From the NCBI RefSeq assembly GCF_000284255.1, contig NC_017075.1:1240001-1304000 (forward strand): DNA of 64,000 nt, in the 5' to 3' direction. Every line of letters starts with the position of its first letter. Position 1 is the stretch's first letter. Source of the stretch: Rubrivivax gelatinosus IL144 (lineage in GTDB: Bacteria; Pseudomonadota; Gammaproteobacteria; Burkholderiales; Burkholderiaceae_C). Below the pieces are notes generated by a model. It saw nothing but the letters and a program-made list of their open reading frames with translations. It was not told the DNA's origin and searched no databases. Shown piece after piece: positions 26,713 through 36,545 of the stretch. The position numbers and the translations under genes were made by a program.

Positions 26713-27441
26713 ATGGAAGACGTGCCCACCCTGCAGACCCAAGAGGTCTCCAAGATCCATCTGATCGGCGGCGAGAAGGGCGGCGTCGGCAAGTCGATGG
26801 TCTCGCGGCTGCTCGCGCAGTACTTCATCGACCACGAACTGCCGTTCGTCGGCTTCGACACCGACCGCTCGCACGGCGCGCTGCTGCGCTTCTATGCCGA
26901 GTACGCGTCGCCGGCGCTGATCGACCGCTACGAGGCGCTGGACCGCATCGTCGAGACCGCCGTCGAGCAGCCCGGCCGGCGCGTGCTGGTCGACCTGGCG
27001 GCGCAGACCCAGGAGCCGCTGGTGCGCTGGATGGACGAGTCCGGCGTGCTCGACATGGCCGACCTGTCGGGCATCGCGCTCTACGCCTGGCACGTGATGG
27101 ACAGCGGCCGCGACTCGGTCGACCTGCTGGCGCGGCTGCTGGAGCGTTTCGGCCAGCGTGTGCAGTACGTGATCGTCAAGAACGAGCTGCGCGGCGACGA
27201 CTTCGGCCAGCTCGAACGCTCAGGCCAGCTCGAACGCGCGCTGGGCCTGGGCGCCAAGGTCGTCTCGCTGCGCCGGCTGCACGACGCCGTGGTGCAGAAG
27301 ATCGACGCGCGCAACGCCAGCTTCTGGGCGGCGAAGAACGTCTCGGCGATCGACGGCCCCGGCCTGGGCATGATGGAGCGCCAGCGCCTGAAGCTCTGGA
27401 TGGCGCACGCCTACGGGCAGTTCGATACCGTCCAGCCCTGA
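26713..27441 (+). CDS. ParA/CobQ-type P-loop ATPase
   Basis: 242 residues from ATG 26713. A deviant Walker A GGEKGGVGKSMV near residue 20 and GFDTDRSHGALLRFY as the following switch region place it among MinD/ParA/ArsA-type ATPases. VLVDLAAQTQEPLVRWMDES is the Walker B strand. No ParB or replication gene is near. Similar stand-alone proteins are annotated as mobilisation or septum-site ATPases; function unknown. Convergent with PBP1A, with a 1-base gap. Confidence 0.75.
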   Translation: MEDVPTLQTQEVSKIHLIGGEKGGVGKSMVSRLLAQYFIDHELPFVGFDTDRSHGALLRFYAEYASPALIDRYEALDRIVETAVEQPGRRVLVDLAAQTQEPLVRWMDESGVLDMADLSGIALYAWHVMDSGRDSVDLLARLLERFGQRVQYVIVKNELRGDDFGQLERSGQLERALGLGAKVVSLRRLHDAVVQKIDARNASFWAAKNVSAIDGPGLGMMERQRLKLWMAHAYGQFDTVQP

Positions 27442-27442
27442 T

Positions 27443-29779
27443 TCAGCGCGAGGCGGCCGAGGCCGGCGCGGGCGCCGAGGCCGCGACCGGCGGCGGTGCC
27501 GACGCGGCAGCCGACGCCGCCGGGGCCCCGGCCTCGACCTCGCCGCCGTCGTGCAGCCGGGCCACCGGCGCGTGCTCGGCCCACTCGGTGTAGCGCCAGT
27601 CCTGCGCGCCGCGCACCACGCCTTCGGGCGGCTCGAGCATCGTCACCGGCACGCCGCGCAGCATCACCTGCATCGCGTCGATCCAGACCGGCAGCGCCAG
27701 GCCGCCGCCGGACTCGCCGCTGCCCAGGCTGCGCGGCTCGTCGTAGCCGATCCACGCGACCGCGACGACGCTCGGCTGGAAGCCGGCGAACCAGGCGTCG
27801 ACCGCGTCGTTGGTCGTACCGGTCTTGCCGTAGAGGTCGGGGCGTTTGAGGCTGGCCTGGGCGCGCGCCGCGGTGCCGACACGCGCGACGTCGTTGAGCA
27901 GGCTGTCGACGAGGAACACGTTGCGCGCCGGCACGGCACGTGACTCCTCGTCCAGCGCCGGCGGCGGCGGCGCCTGCCAGATCGTCTTGCCGTCGGCGTC
28001 GGCGATGCGCTCGATGACGGTGGGCGTCACGCGCCAGCCGCCGTTGGCGAGCACCGCGTAGGCGCTGGCCAGCTGCATCGGCGTCGTGCTGCCGGCGCCC
28101 AGCGCCAGCGTCAGGTTGTCGGGCTGGCGCTTGGGGTCGAAGCCGAATCGCGAAGTCCACTGCAGCGCCTCGGCGATGCCGACGTGGCGCACGACGCGCA
28201 CGCTGACCAGGTTCTTGGAGCGCGTCAGTGCCTCGCGCAGCGTGATCGGGCCGTCGTAGCGGCCGTCGGAGTTCTTCGGATCCCAGCCGCCGGGGTTGCC
28301 GTTGGCGTCGGTCCCGCTCCAGGGCTCGTCGTCGACGACGCTGTCGGGCATCAGCCCGGCTTCGAAGGCCGCCGAGTACAGGAAGGGCTTGAACGACGAA
28401 CCCGGCTGGCGCCAGGCCTGGGTCACGTGGTTGAACTGCTGGGCGCTGAAGTCGAAGCCGCCGACCAGCGCGCGCACGCGGCCGGTCTTCGGGTCCAGCG
28501 CGACGAACGCGCCTTCGGCGCGCGGCCACTGGGTGATGCTCCACTCGGTGCGCTCGCCGCGCGTGCGCCCGGCCAGCCGGATCACCGAGCCACGCGTGAT
28601 CGCCAGCGCCTCCTTGGCCTTGGGCTGCAGCCCGGGCGCCGCGGCACGCAGGCCGGCGCCGGTGACGCGCACCGTCTCGCCGCTGGCGAGCACGGCGACC
28701 ACTTCCTTCGGGTTGGCCGAGGTGACGACGGCGACGCGCAGGTCCTCGTCGTCGTTGTGGTCGCGCAGCGCCTGGGCGGCGGCACGTTCGAGGTCGCCGT
28801 CGGCGGGCAGGTCCTCGTGGCCTTCCGGGCCGCGCCAGGCCTGGCGCGACTCGTGGGCGATGACGGCGCGGCGCAGCGCCTTGTACGCGGCTTCCTGGTC
28901 GGCGGCGCGCAGCGAGGTGTAGACGCGGATGCCCTGGGTGTAGGCCTTGTCGCCGACACGTTCGACGACCGCCTGGCGCGCCATCTCGGCGACGTGCGCG
29001 GCGTGCACCTCCACCTCGCCGGGCTTGCGCACCGCCAGCGGCTCGTCCAGCGCCTTGCGGTAGGTCTTCTCGTCGATGACGCCGGTGTCCAGCATGCGCT
29101 GCAGCACGATGGCCTGGCGGCGCTTGGCGCGTTCGAGGTTGGTGATCGGGTTCGCGTAACCCGGGTTCTGCGGCAGGCCGGCGAGCATCGCCGCCTCGGC
29201 GACGTCGAGCTCGTCCAGATCCTTGCCGAAATAGACCTGGGCTGCGGCGCCGAAGCCGTAGGCGCGCTGGCCGAGGTAGATCTGGTTCAGGTAGAGCTCG
29301 AGAATCTGGTCCTTGGACAGCCGGCGCTCGATCTCCAGCGCCAGCAGCGCTTCCTTGATCTTGCGTTCGGGCGTGCGCCGGGTCGACAGGAAGAAGGTGC
29401 GTGCGACCTGCTGCGTGATCGTGCTCGCGCCCTGCGGCATGCCGCCGGTGAGGTTGGCCCACAGCGCGCGCAGCAGCGCGCGGCCGCTGATGCCGCCGTG
29501 CTCGCGGAAATGCCAGTCCTCGACGGCCAGCACCGCGTCCTGCATCAGCTTGGGCGCCTTGTCGATCGGCACGAAGACGCGGCGCTCGCTGCCGAACTCG
29601 GCGATCTCGACGCCGTCGGCGGTGAACACCTGCAGATGCTGGCGCGGGCGGTAGTCCAGCACCTCGTCCAGCGGCGGCAGCCGCGTCGAGTACCAGACGA
29701 CCGAGGCGATGAACAGCAGGACCAGCGCGCCGACGACGGCGCCCGCGCCGAGCGCGATCTTCTTCACCAGCGGCGTCAT
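27443..29779 (-). CDS. mrcA: Penicillin-binding protein 1A
   Basis: 778 residues from ATG 29779. N-terminal membrane anchor (residues 8-30), then the GT51 transglycosylase domain with EDWHFREHGG (catalytic Glu87), GASTITQQVARTFFL and KIKEALLALEIER. The transpeptidase shows GSSFKPF, TRSKNLVS and YGKTGTTNDAVDAWFAG, so both active sites look intact. The C terminus is a low-complexity Ala/Pro tail. It polymerises and cross-links peptidoglycan in the periplasm. A longer in-frame start (29884) adds only Pro/Arg-rich sequence. Confidence 0.93.
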   Translation of the reverse strand: MTPLVKKIALGAGAVVGALVLLFIASVVWYSTRLPPLDEVLDYRPRQHLQVFTADGVEIAEFGSERRVFVPIDKAPKLMQDAVLAVEDWHFREHGGISGRALLRALWANLTGGMPQGASTITQQVARTFFLSTRRTPERKIKEALLALEIERRLSKDQILELYLNQIYLGQRAYGFGAAAQVYFGKDLDELDVAEAAMLAGLPQNPGYANPITNLERAKRRQAIVLQRMLDTGVIDEKTYRKALDEPLAVRKPGEVEVHAAHVAEMARQAVVERVGDKAYTQGIRVYTSLRAADQEAAYKALRRAVIAHESRQAWRGPEGHEDLPADGDLERAAAQALRDHNDDEDLRVAVVTSANPKEVVAVLASGETVRVTGAGLRAAAPGLQPKAKEALAITRGSVIRLAGRTRGERTEWSITQWPRAEGAFVALDPKTGRVRALVGGFDFSAQQFNHVTQAWRQPGSSFKPFLYSAAFEAGLMPDSVVDDEPWSGTDANGNPGGWDPKNSDGRYDGPITLREALTRSKNLVSVRVVRHVGIAEALQWTSRFGFDPKRQPDNLTLALGAGSTTPMQLASAYAVLANGGWRVTPTVIERIADADGKTIWQAPPPPALDEESRAVPARNVFLVDSLLNDVARVGTAARAQASLKRPDLYGKTGTTNDAVDAWFAGFQPSVVAVAWIGYDEPRSLGSGESGGGLALPVWIDAMQVMLRGVPVTMLEPPEGVVRGAQDWRYTEWAEHAPVARLHDGGEVEAGAPAASAAASAPPPVAASAPAPASAASR

Positions 29780-29957
29780 CAGGACCTCGGGGCGGAAAGG
29801 CGGATGGGCAGGGCGGGGCCGGTGGCGAAGGACGGACGGATCACGACTCGGGGTGCGCCGCGGCGGCGGGCCGCGCGACGGCACGTTGGGGCGAAAACGG
29901 CGAGGGTAACAAACCGCGTGATGCCGCCCCGGCGCGCGGTGTCATCGGCGGCACAAG

Positions 29958-29987
29958 AAAAAAGGCCCGCCATCGCCGGCGGGCCTT
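29958..29987 (-). terminator. Rho-independent terminator after acnB
   Basis: AAGGCCCGCC (29962-29971) pairs with GGCGGGCCTT (29978-29987), with a 6-base loop; on the minus strand a run of six T follows (29963-29958). It ends transcription of acnB, whose stop lies just upstream. Confidence 0.85.
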
Positions 29988-30005
29988 CATGCGGAGCGTG
30001 TCCGG

Positions 30006-32597
30006 TCAGACCGCGACCGTCTTCGCCGTCTCCGCGTATTCGGCGATCTGGTCGAAGTTCATGTAGCGGTACACGCTGGCGGCGTCCTGGTTGATGATGC
30101 CCATCGCCTCGTGGTACTCGGCCAGCGTCGGGATGCGGCCCAGGCGCGAGCACACCGCGGCCAGCTCGGCCGAGCCGAGGAAGACGTTGGTGTTCTTGCC
30201 CAGCCGGTTGGGGAAGTTGCGCGTCGAGGTCGACATCACCGTCGCGCCTTCCTTCACCTGCGCCTGGTTGCCCATGCACAGGCTGCATCCGGGCATCTCG
30301 GTGCGCGCGCCGGCGGTGCCGAAGGTGGCGTAGTGGCCTTCCTTGACGAGTTCGTTCTGGTCCATCTTGGTCGGCGGCGCGACCCACAGCTTGACCGGGA
30401 TGTCGCGCGCCCCGCCCAGCAGCTTGGCCGCGGCGCGGAAGTGGCCGATGTTGGTCATGCACGAGCCGATGAAGGCTTCGTCGATCTTCGTGCCGGCGAC
30501 CTCGGACATGAACTTGGCGTCGTCCGGGTCGTTCGGGCAGCAGACGATCGGCTCCTTGATGTCGGCGAGGTCGATCTCGATGACCGCGGCGTACTCGGCG
30601 TCGGCGTCGGCTTCCAGCAGCTGCGGCTTGGCCAGCCAGGCCTCGACGGCCTGGATGCGGCGCTCCAGCGTGCGCTTGTCCTGGTAGCCGTCGGCGATCA
30701 TGTTCTTCATCAGCACGACGTTGCTCTTCAGGTACTCGATGACCGGCGCCTGGTCGAGCTTGATCGTGCAGCCGGCGGCCGAACGTTCGGCCGAGGCGTC
30801 GGAGAGTTCGAACGCCTGTTCGACCTTCAGCTCCGGCAGGCCCTCGATCTCGAGCACGCGGCCGCTGAAGATGTTCTTCTTGCCCTTCTTCTCGACGGTC
30901 AGCAGGCCGGCCTTGATGGCGTACAGCGGGATCGCGTGCACCAGGTCGCGCAGCGTCACGCCGGGCTGCATCTTGCCCTTGAAGCGCACCAGCACCGATT
31001 CGGGCATGTCCAGCGGCATCACGCCGGTGGCGGCGCCGAAGGCGACCAGGCCCGAACCCGCCGGGAACGAGATGCCGATCGGGAAACGCGTGTGACTGTC
31101 GCCGCCGGTGCCGACGGTGTCGGGCAGCAGCAGGCGGTTGAGCCAGCTGTGGATGACGCCGTCACCCGGGCGAAGCGCGACGCCGCCGCGGCTGGAGATG
31201 AACTGCGGCAGCTCGCGGTGCATCTTCACGTCGACCGCCTTCGGGTAGGCGGCGGTGTGGCAGAAGCTCTGCATCACGAGGTCGGCGCTGAAGCCCAGAC
31301 AGGCCAGGTCCTTCAGCTCGTCGCGCGTCATCGGGCCGGTGGTGTCCTGGCTGCCGACGGTGGTCATGCGCGGCTCGCAGTAGGTGCCCGGGCGGATGCC
31401 CTGGCCTTCGGGCAGGCCGCAGGCGCGGCCGACCATCTTCTGCGCCAGCGTGAAGCCGCGGCCGCTGTCCTTCGGCGCGACCGGCAGGCGGAAGGTGGTG
31501 GAGGCGCTCAGGCCCAGGAACTCGCGCGCCTTGGCGGTCAGCGAGCGGCCGATGATCAGGTTGATGCGGCCGCCGGCACGCACCTCGTCGAGCAGGACTT
31601 CGCTCTTGAGCTGGAACTCGGCGACGGTCTCGCCGTTCTTCAGCAGCTTACCGTCATAGGGCAGGACCTCGATGACGTCGCCCATCTCCAGCTTGGAGAC
31701 GTCGACCTCGATCGGCAGGCTGCCAGAGTCTTCCTGCGTGTTGAAGAAGATCGGCGCGATCTTGCCGCCCAGCGTGACGCCGCCGAAACGCTTGTTCGGC
31801 ACGAACGGGATGTCCTGGCCGGTGGCCCAGATGACGCTGTTGGTCGCGCTCTTGCGCGACGAGCCGGTGCCGACGACGTCGCCGACGTAGGCCACGAGGT
31901 GGCCCTTGGCCTTGAGCGCGTCGATGAAGGCCATCGGGCCGCGCTTGCCGTCTTCCTCGGGCTTGAAGGCCGCATCCGGGCGCGTGTTCTTCAGCATCGC
32001 CAGGTAGTGCAGCGGGATGTCCGGGCGGCTCCAGGCGTCGGGCGCTGGCGACAGGTCGTCGGTGTTGGTCTCGCCGGGCACCTTGAAGACGGTGACGGTG
32101 ATCGACTTCGGCACCTCGGGGCGGGTGGTGAACCACTCCGCGTCGGCCCAGGACTGGATGACTTCCTTGGCCCGGGCGTTGCCGGCGCGCGCCTTCTCGG
32201 CGACGTCGTGAAAGTAGTCGAACATCAGCAGGGTCTTCTTCAGGCCCGCGGCGGCGACGTCGGCGACCTCGGCGTCGTCCAGCAGTTCGATCAGCGGATG
32301 CACGTTGTAGCCGCCGACCATCGTGCCCAGCAGCTCGGTGGCCTTGGCCTTGGACACGAGGCCGACCTTCAGGTCGCCGTGCGCGACGGCGGCCAGGAAC
32401 GAGGCCTTGACCTTGGCGGCGTCGTCGACGCCCGGCGGTACGCGGTGCGTCAGCAGGTCCAGCAGGAAGGCTTCCTCGCCGGCGGGCGGGTTCTGGATCA
32501 GCTCGATCAGCGCGGCGGTCTGCGCGGCGTCCAGCGGCAGCGGCGGGATGCCGAGCGCGGCGCGTTCGGCGGCATGTTGGCGATAGGCGGTCAGCAC
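30006..32597 (-). CDS. acnB: Aconitate hydratase B
   Basis: 863 residues (E. coli 865) from GTG 32597, with CAGGAG 8 bases before. It begins with the HEAT-like domain unique to AcnB ([20 protein letters not shown]), then the swivelling domain and the catalytic [4Fe-4S] domains; cluster cysteines include CSLCMGN near the C terminus. It interconverts citrate and isocitrate in the TCA cycle, and apo-AcnB binds RNA in other bacteria. Transcribed away from the CitE-like gene's 5' region, with a GntR-type palindrome in its leader. Confidence 0.96.
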   Translation of the reverse strand: MLTAYRQHAAERAALGIPPLPLDAAQTAALIELIQNPPAGEEAFLLDLLTHRVPPGVDDAAKVKASFLAAVAHGDLKVGLVSKAKATELLGTMVGGYNVHPLIELLDDAEVADVAAAGLKKTLLMFDYFHDVAEKARAGNARAKEVIQSWADAEWFTTRPEVPKSITVTVFKVPGETNTDDLSPAPDAWSRPDIPLHYLAMLKNTRPDAAFKPEEDGKRGPMAFIDALKAKGHLVAYVGDVVGTGSSRKSATNSVIWATGQDIPFVPNKRFGGVTLGGKIAPIFFNTQEDSGSLPIEVDVSKLEMGDVIEVLPYDGKLLKNGETVAEFQLKSEVLLDEVRAGGRINLIIGRSLTAKAREFLGLSASTTFRLPVAPKDSGRGFTLAQKMVGRACGLPEGQGIRPGTYCEPRMTTVGSQDTTGPMTRDELKDLACLGFSADLVMQSFCHTAAYPKAVDVKMHRELPQFISSRGGVALRPGDGVIHSWLNRLLLPDTVGTGGDSHTRFPIGISFPAGSGLVAFGAATGVMPLDMPESVLVRFKGKMQPGVTLRDLVHAIPLYAIKAGLLTVEKKGKKNIFSGRVLEIEGLPELKVEQAFELSDASAERSAAGCTIKLDQAPVIEYLKSNVVLMKNMIADGYQDKRTLERRIQAVEAWLAKPQLLEADADAEYAAVIEIDLADIKEPIVCCPNDPDDAKFMSEVAGTKIDEAFIGSCMTNIGHFRAAAKLLGGARDIPVKLWVAPPTKMDQNELVKEGHYATFGTAGARTEMPGCSLCMGNQAQVKEGATVMSTSTRNFPNRLGKNTNVFLGSAELAAVCSRLGRIPTLAEYHEAMGIINQDAASVYRYMNFDQIAEYAETAKTVAV

Positions 32598-32661
32598 GGG
32601 CGTTCTCCTGCGGCAGGGCGGGTTTCGGGGCGGGCCCCCGGCCTCGCCTCCTGTATTTTAT

Positions 32662-32675
32662 GTCTTATATAAGAC
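32662..32675. promoter_or_regulatory. Perfect palindrome, probable GntR operator in the acnB leader
   Basis: GTCTTATATAAGAC is a perfect 14-bp palindrome about 65 bases upstream of acnB. Its core TATAAG and the adjacent TAAAAT on the minus strand resemble -10 hexamers, so a bound repressor would cover the promoter. The same half-sites recur before gntR at 34881. Confidence 0.7.
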
Positions 32676-32709
32676 TTGAGGTGAGGCTCGGGGTGATCGA
32701 CGGCACGGT

Positions 32710-33723
32710 TCAGGCGTCGGCGAAGAAGGCGCGGCGCACCTCGGCGGGCAGCTGCGCGCCGTCGCGGGCGGAAGTCTGGTGGGCACGCTCCAGCACCTGC
32801 CAGAAGTAGCGGTAGCTGGCGCGGTCGTGCAGCGTGTCGCGGTGGCGGATCGGCGCCCAGCCGGCGGCCTGGGCGGCGAACACGATCTCGATCGCCTGGT
32901 CGACCTCGGCGGTGGTCGGCGCGAAGGCGTCGACGATGGGCCGGATCTGCGACGGGTGGATGCTCCACATGCGCGTGTAGCCCAGCCGGCGCGCGGCCTT
33001 CTCGGCGGCCGCGGCGATCGCCTTCTCGTCCTTGAACTCGGTGACGACGCAGTGCGAGGGCACCTTGCCCCAGCCGTGGCAGGCGGCGGCGATCTCGAGC
33101 TTGGCGCGCAGCACCAGCGGGTGCTCGAACTGGCCCTCGACGCCCATCGCGCTCTGCGGGATCGCGCCGCGGTGCGCCGAGACGAAGTCCATCAGCCCGA
33201 AGGACAGCGACTCGACGCGCGGGTGCGCGGCCAGGGCCTGCACCTCGCGCAGCGCACCGTGGGTCTCGACCATCGCGTGCAGCGGGATCGTGCGCGCCAG
33301 GCCGTGGCGGCGGGCGGCCTCGTCGACGACGGCGGCGGCGCGTTCGAAGTCGGCCAGGCCGCGCGGCTTGGGGATCATCAGATAGGCCAGTCGAGCGCCG
33401 ACGCGGCCGACGACGAGCTCGGCCACCTGCTCGAAACGCGGGTGGTCGATGGCCTGCAGCCGGATGCCGACGCGGCCGTAGCGGTTGTCCGGCCCGGCGA
33501 CCAGCTCGGCCATCAGCTCGGCGTGCTCGAGTTCGCCGCCGACCGGCGCGCCGTCCTCGCCGTCGAGCGTGACGTCGAAGATCGGGCCGAGTTCGGCCTG
33601 CAGCGCCAGGCTCTTCCTCATGCGCGCCTCGACGCCGCTGTAGTGGTCGCAGACCGGCAGGGCGGGGGCGACGAGTTCGTCGGGGTCGAACAGCGCCTGG
33701 CGGGGGTGGACAAGCTCGGTCAT
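32710..33723 (-). CDS. HpcH/HpaI aldolase / CitE-like CoA-ester lyase
   Basis: 337 residues from ATG 33723 ([17 protein letters not shown]). TIM-barrel lyase motifs: [11 protein letters not shown] (metal-binding acid), [11 protein letters not shown] and LSFGLMDF. Members cleave citryl-CoA, malyl-CoA or methylmalyl-CoA, or act as thioesterases. There is no citrate lyase alpha subunit here, so a malyl-CoA or similar reaction tied to the TCA cycle is more likely. Located between mdh and acnB on the same strand, but a strong terminator separates it from mdh. Confidence 0.8.
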   Translation of the reverse strand: MTELVHPRQALFDPDELVAPALPVCDHYSGVEARMRKSLALQAELGPIFDVTLDGEDGAPVGGELEHAELMAELVAGPDNRYGRVGIRLQAIDHPRFEQVAELVVGRVGARLAYLMIPKPRGLADFERAAAVVDEAARRHGLARTIPLHAMVETHGALREVQALAAHPRVESLSFGLMDFVSAHRGAIPQSAMGVEGQFEHPLVLRAKLEIAAACHGWGKVPSHCVVTEFKDEKAIAAAAEKAARRLGYTRMWSIHPSQIRPIVDAFAPTTAEVDQAIEIVFAAQAAGWAPIRHRDTLHDRASYRYFWQVLERAHQTSARDGAQLPAEVRRAFFADA

Positions 33724-33746
33724 CGCGTCTTCCAGTCGTGGAAACG

Positions 33747-33773
33747 AAAACGGCGCCCGTTGCCGGGCGCCGT
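33747..33773 (-). terminator. Rho-independent terminator after mdh
   Basis: ACGGCGCCCG (33750-33759) pairs with CGGGCGCCGT (33764-33773) around a TTGC loop; on the minus strand TTTT follows. It separates mdh from the CitE-like gene, whose start is 24 bases further on. Confidence 0.85.
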
Positions 33774-33821
33774 CGATTGTTGGGGGCGCGGCGCGTTCCG
33801 CGCAAGCGCCCGCCCGATGCG

Positions 33822-34808
33822 TCAGAGCAGGTGCTGGACGCCGTCGCGCTCGCCGATCAGTTCGGCCAGCGTCTTGTCGATGCAGGCTTGCGAGAACTCG
33901 TCGATCGGCAGGCCTTCGACGATCTTGTATTCGCCGTTGGCGCAGGTGACCGGGAAGCCGAACATGACGTCCTTGGGGATGCCGTATTCGCCGTTGCTGG
34001 GCACGCCCATCGTCACCCATTCGCCATTGGTGCCCAGGGCCCAGTCGCGCATGTGGTCGATCGCGGCGTTGGCGGCCGAAGCGGCGGAGGACACGCCGCG
34101 TGCGGCGATGATCGCCGCGCCGCGCTTGCCGACGGTCGGCAGGAACACGTCCTGGTTCCAGACCTGGTCGTTGATCGTTTCCTTGACCGAGGCGCCGTCG
34201 ATGGTCGCGAAGCGGTAGTCGGCGTACATCGTCGGGCTGTGGTTGCCCCAGACGGCCAGTTTCTTGATGGCCGACACCGGCTTGCCGGTCTTGGCGGCGA
34301 TCTGGCTGGCGGCGCGGTTGTGGTCCAGGCGCAGCATGGCGGTGAAGTTGCCGGGCTTGAGGTCCGGCGCGCTCTTCATCGCGATGTAGGCGTTGGTGTT
34401 GGCTGGGTTGCCGACAACCAGCACCTTGACGTCGCGCGAGGCGACGGCGTTCAGCGCCTTGCCCTGGGCGGTGAAGATCTGGGCGTTGGCGGCCAGCAGG
34501 TCGGCGCGCTCCATGCCGGGGCCACGCGGACGGGCGCCGACGAGCAGCGCGTAGTCGGTGTCCTTGAAGGCGGTCATCGGGTCGGAATGGGCTTCCATGC
34601 CGGCCAGCAGCGGGAAGGCGCAGTCCTCGAGTTCCATCATCACGCCGCGCAGCGCTTCCTGGGCCTTCTCGATCGGCAGTTCGAGGAGCTGGAGGATGAC
34701 GGGCTGGTCCTTGCCCAGCATCTCGCCCGAGGCGATACGGAACAGCAGGGCGTAACCGATCTGGCCGGCGGCGCCGGTAACGGCCACGCGAACGGGCTTC
34801 TTGCTCAT
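33822..34808 (-). CDS. mdh: Malate dehydrogenase
   Basis: 328 residues from ATG 34808, the usual length for the LDH-like MDH group 2 of betaproteobacteria. NAD-binding [18 protein letters not shown], substrate arginines in [15 protein letters not shown], and the catalytic pair in [10 protein letters not shown] and [12 protein letters not shown]. It oxidises malate to oxaloacetate in the cytosol. Divergent from gntR with a shared regulatory region of about 96 bases. Confidence 0.96.
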   Translation of the reverse strand: MSKKPVRVAVTGAAGQIGYALLFRIASGEMLGKDQPVILQLLELPIEKAQEALRGVMMELEDCAFPLLAGMEAHSDPMTAFKDTDYALLVGARPRGPGMERADLLAANAQIFTAQGKALNAVASRDVKVLVVGNPANTNAYIAMKSAPDLKPGNFTAMLRLDHNRAASQIAAKTGKPVSAIKKLAVWGNHSPTMYADYRFATIDGASVKETINDQVWNQDVFLPTVGKRGAAIIAARGVSSAASAANAAIDHMRDWALGTNGEWVTMGVPSNGEYGIPKDVMFGFPVTCANGEYKIVEGLPIDEFSQACIDKTLAELIGERDGVQHLL

Positions 34809-34880
34809 GGGGAGGCTCCTCAGGATGGGGTGTTGGTCGAGGCGTTGGACATTTTAGCGACGGCGCTGACACCACTCTTA

Positions 34881-34896
34881 TGTCTTATGTAAGACA
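34881..34896. promoter_or_regulatory. GntR operator at mdh/gntR
   Basis: TGTCTTATGTAAGACA has exact arms TGTCTTA and TAAGACA and ends 8 bases before the gntR ATG. It shares the GTCTTA..TAAGAC half-sites with the acnB palindrome. Binding would block gntR translation start or transcription, and might affect divergent mdh. Confidence 0.7.
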
Positions 34897-34904
34897 ATCG
34901 AGCC

Positions 34905-35651
34905 ATGCCCGACGCCGCCCCGGTCGCCGAACCCACTCCGTCCTTCAGCCCGTTGTACCAGCAGATCAAGGGTCTGCTCGTGCGCAGCCTCGAGACGGGC
35001 GAGTGGAAGCCCGGCGACGCCATCCCCAGCGAGATGGAGCTGGCGGCACGATTCAAAGTCAGCCAGGGCACGGTGCGCAAGGCCATCGACGAGCTGGCCA
35101 CCGAGAACCTGCTGATCCGCCGCCAGGGCAAGGGCACTTTCGTCGCCACGCATGCCGAGGAGCGCGTGCAGTACCGCTTCCTGCGCCTGCGCCCCGACGA
35201 CGGCGGCGCCGGCAGCCTGCAGCGCCGGCTGCTGGACTGCCGCCGCATGCGCGCGCCGCTGGACGTCGCGCGTTCGCTGGAGCTCAAATCCGGCGAAACC
35301 GCGGTCCAGCTTCGCCGCCTGCTGCTGGCCGATGGCCGCCCGGTCGTGCTCGACGACATCTGGCTGCCCGGCACGCCGTTCAAGGGATTGAGCATCGAAC
35401 GCCTGCAAGGCTGGCGCGGGCCGATGTACCGTCTGTTCGAAACCGAGTTCGGGGTCCGGATGATCCGGGCCGAAGAGAAGATCCGCGCCGTCGGCGCGGC
35501 AGAGGAGGAGGCCGAGGCGCTGGCGGTGCCCCTGGGCGCTCCGCTGCTGTCGGTCGAGCGTTTGTCGTTCACCTATGGAGACCGGCCCGTCGAACTGCGG
35601 CGCGGGCTTTACAACACGTCTTCCCACCACTACCGCAACGAGCTTTCCTGA
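34905..35651 (+). CDS. GntR-family regulator with UTRA domain, probable TCA-cycle regulator
   Basis: 248 residues from ATG 34905. The HutC-type winged helix SPLYQQIKGLLVRSLETGEW...IPSEMELAARFKVSQGTVRKAIDELATENLLIRRQGKGTFV fills residues 10-80; the UTRA ligand-binding domain follows (YRFLRLRPDDGG, VVLDDIWLPGTPF). It sits between mdh and the sdh operon with matching palindromes before itself and acnB, so it probably senses a TCA intermediate or related acid. Effector unknown. Confidence 0.85.
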   Translation: MPDAAPVAEPTPSFSPLYQQIKGLLVRSLETGEWKPGDAIPSEMELAARFKVSQGTVRKAIDELATENLLIRRQGKGTFVATHAEERVQYRFLRLRPDDGGAGSLQRRLLDCRRMRAPLDVARSLELKSGETAVQLRRLLLADGRPVVLDDIWLPGTPFKGLSIERLQGWRGPMYRLFETEFGVRMIRAEEKIRAVGAAEEEAEALAVPLGAPLLSVERLSFTYGDRPVELRRGLYNTSSHHYRNELS

Positions 35652-35693
35652 ACCGCCCAGTTCCGTGTAAGCCTGCCGCGCTGGAATTAGACT

Positions 35694-35711
35694 CTTTGCG
35701 TTGCCGCAAAG
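35694..35711. promoter_or_regulatory. Inverted repeat upstream of sdhC
   Basis: CTTTGCG and CGCAAAG flank TTGC, 36 bases before the sdhC ATG and 42 bases after the gntR stop. It could be a regulatory site or a leader hairpin of the sdh transcript. It does not match the GTCTTA palindrome. Confidence 0.35.
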
Positions 35712-35746
35712 CAGCGACGCCGGTGCGAACGAACAGGACAACCCCC

Positions 35747-36169
35747 ATGGCAAGTACCCAACGCCCGGTCTATCGCAACATCCACATCACGCAGCTCGCC
35801 AGCTACCGGCTGCCTCTCGCCGGTTTCGTGTCGATCCTGCACCGCATCAGCGGTGCGCTGATGTTCTTGTTGCTGCCCTTCGTCATCTGGCTGTTCGACA
35901 ACAGCCTCACTTCCGAGATCTCGTTCGACACCTTCACCTCGGCCTTCGTCGCCGGTGTCTGGTTCGTTCCCGCCTTCCTGGTCAAGCTGGTCGTGCTGGC
36001 CTTGATCTGGGCCTATCTGCACCACCTCATCGCCGGCATCCGCTACCTCTGGATGGACGTCTCGCACGCCTACTCCAAGGAGAAGGGCCGTTCCTCGGCC
36101 ATCGTGACGCTCGCGCTGAGCCTGCCGCTCACCGCGCTGCTGGGCGCCAAGCTGTTCGGCCTGTACTGA
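35747..36169 (+). CDS. sdhC: Succinate dehydrogenase cytochrome b556 subunit
   Basis: 140 residues from ATG 35747. Three transmembrane helices; SILHRISGALMF at the first helix and YLHHLIAGIRYLWMD at the second provide the haem and quinone-site residues of the SdhC family. It anchors the dehydrogenase to the inner membrane and passes electrons to ubiquinone. First of sdhC-D-A-B-E-gltA, all closely spaced. Confidence 0.93.
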   Translation: MASTQRPVYRNIHITQLASYRLPLAGFVSILHRISGALMFLLLPFVIWLFDNSLTSEISFDTFTSAFVAGVWFVPAFLVKLVVLALIWAYLHHLIAGIRYLWMDVSHAYSKEKGRSSAIVTLALSLPLTALLGAKLFGLY

Positions 36170-36180
36170 GGTCCTCTCCC

Positions 36181-36543
36181 ATGTCCAAGAACTACGGTCC
36201 CGAGCGCCTCGTCGTCGGCGCTCACTACGGTGCGCGCGACTGGCTCGCGCAGCGCATCACCGCCGCGGTGATCGCCGTCTTCACCTTCGTGCTGCTGGTT
36301 CAGCTGCTCGCGCCGGGCCCGCTCGGCTACGACCGCTGGGCCGGCATCTTCTCGGCGCAATGGATGAAGGTGCTGACCTTCGTCGTCATCGTGTCGCTCG
36401 CGTGGCATGCCTGGATCGGCATCCGCGACATCTGGATGGATTACGTCAAGCCCGCAGCCGTCAGGCTGACCCTGCAGGTGCTGTCCATCGTCTGGCTCGT
36501 CGGCTGCGCCGGCTGGGCCGTGCAAGTGCTCTGGAGACTCTGA
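36181..36543 (+). CDS. sdhD: Succinate dehydrogenase membrane anchor subunit
   Basis: 120 residues from ATG 36181, 11 bases after sdhC. Three transmembrane helices (about residues 25-45, 60-80 and 95-118). LAQRITAAVIAVF and SLAWHAWIGIRDIWMDYVK hold the conserved Arg, His and Asp of the quinone and haem pocket. Pairs with SdhC. Confidence 0.92.
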   Translation: MSKNYGPERLVVGAHYGARDWLAQRITAAVIAVFTFVLLVQLLAPGPLGYDRWAGIFSAQWMKVLTFVVIVSLAWHAWIGIRDIWMDYVKPAAVRLTLQVLSIVWLVGCAGWAVQVLWRL

Positions 36544-36545
36544 CG

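Noticed and set aside
27411..29462. Long alternative frame within the PBP1A gene
   Set aside because: Same strand, shifted frame, low complexity; PBP1A motifs are continuous in the chosen frame.
32710..34875. 721-codon fusion of mdh region and CitE-like gene
   Set aside because: The first half is mdh in the wrong frame and crosses a terminator; the CitE-like gene starts at 33723.
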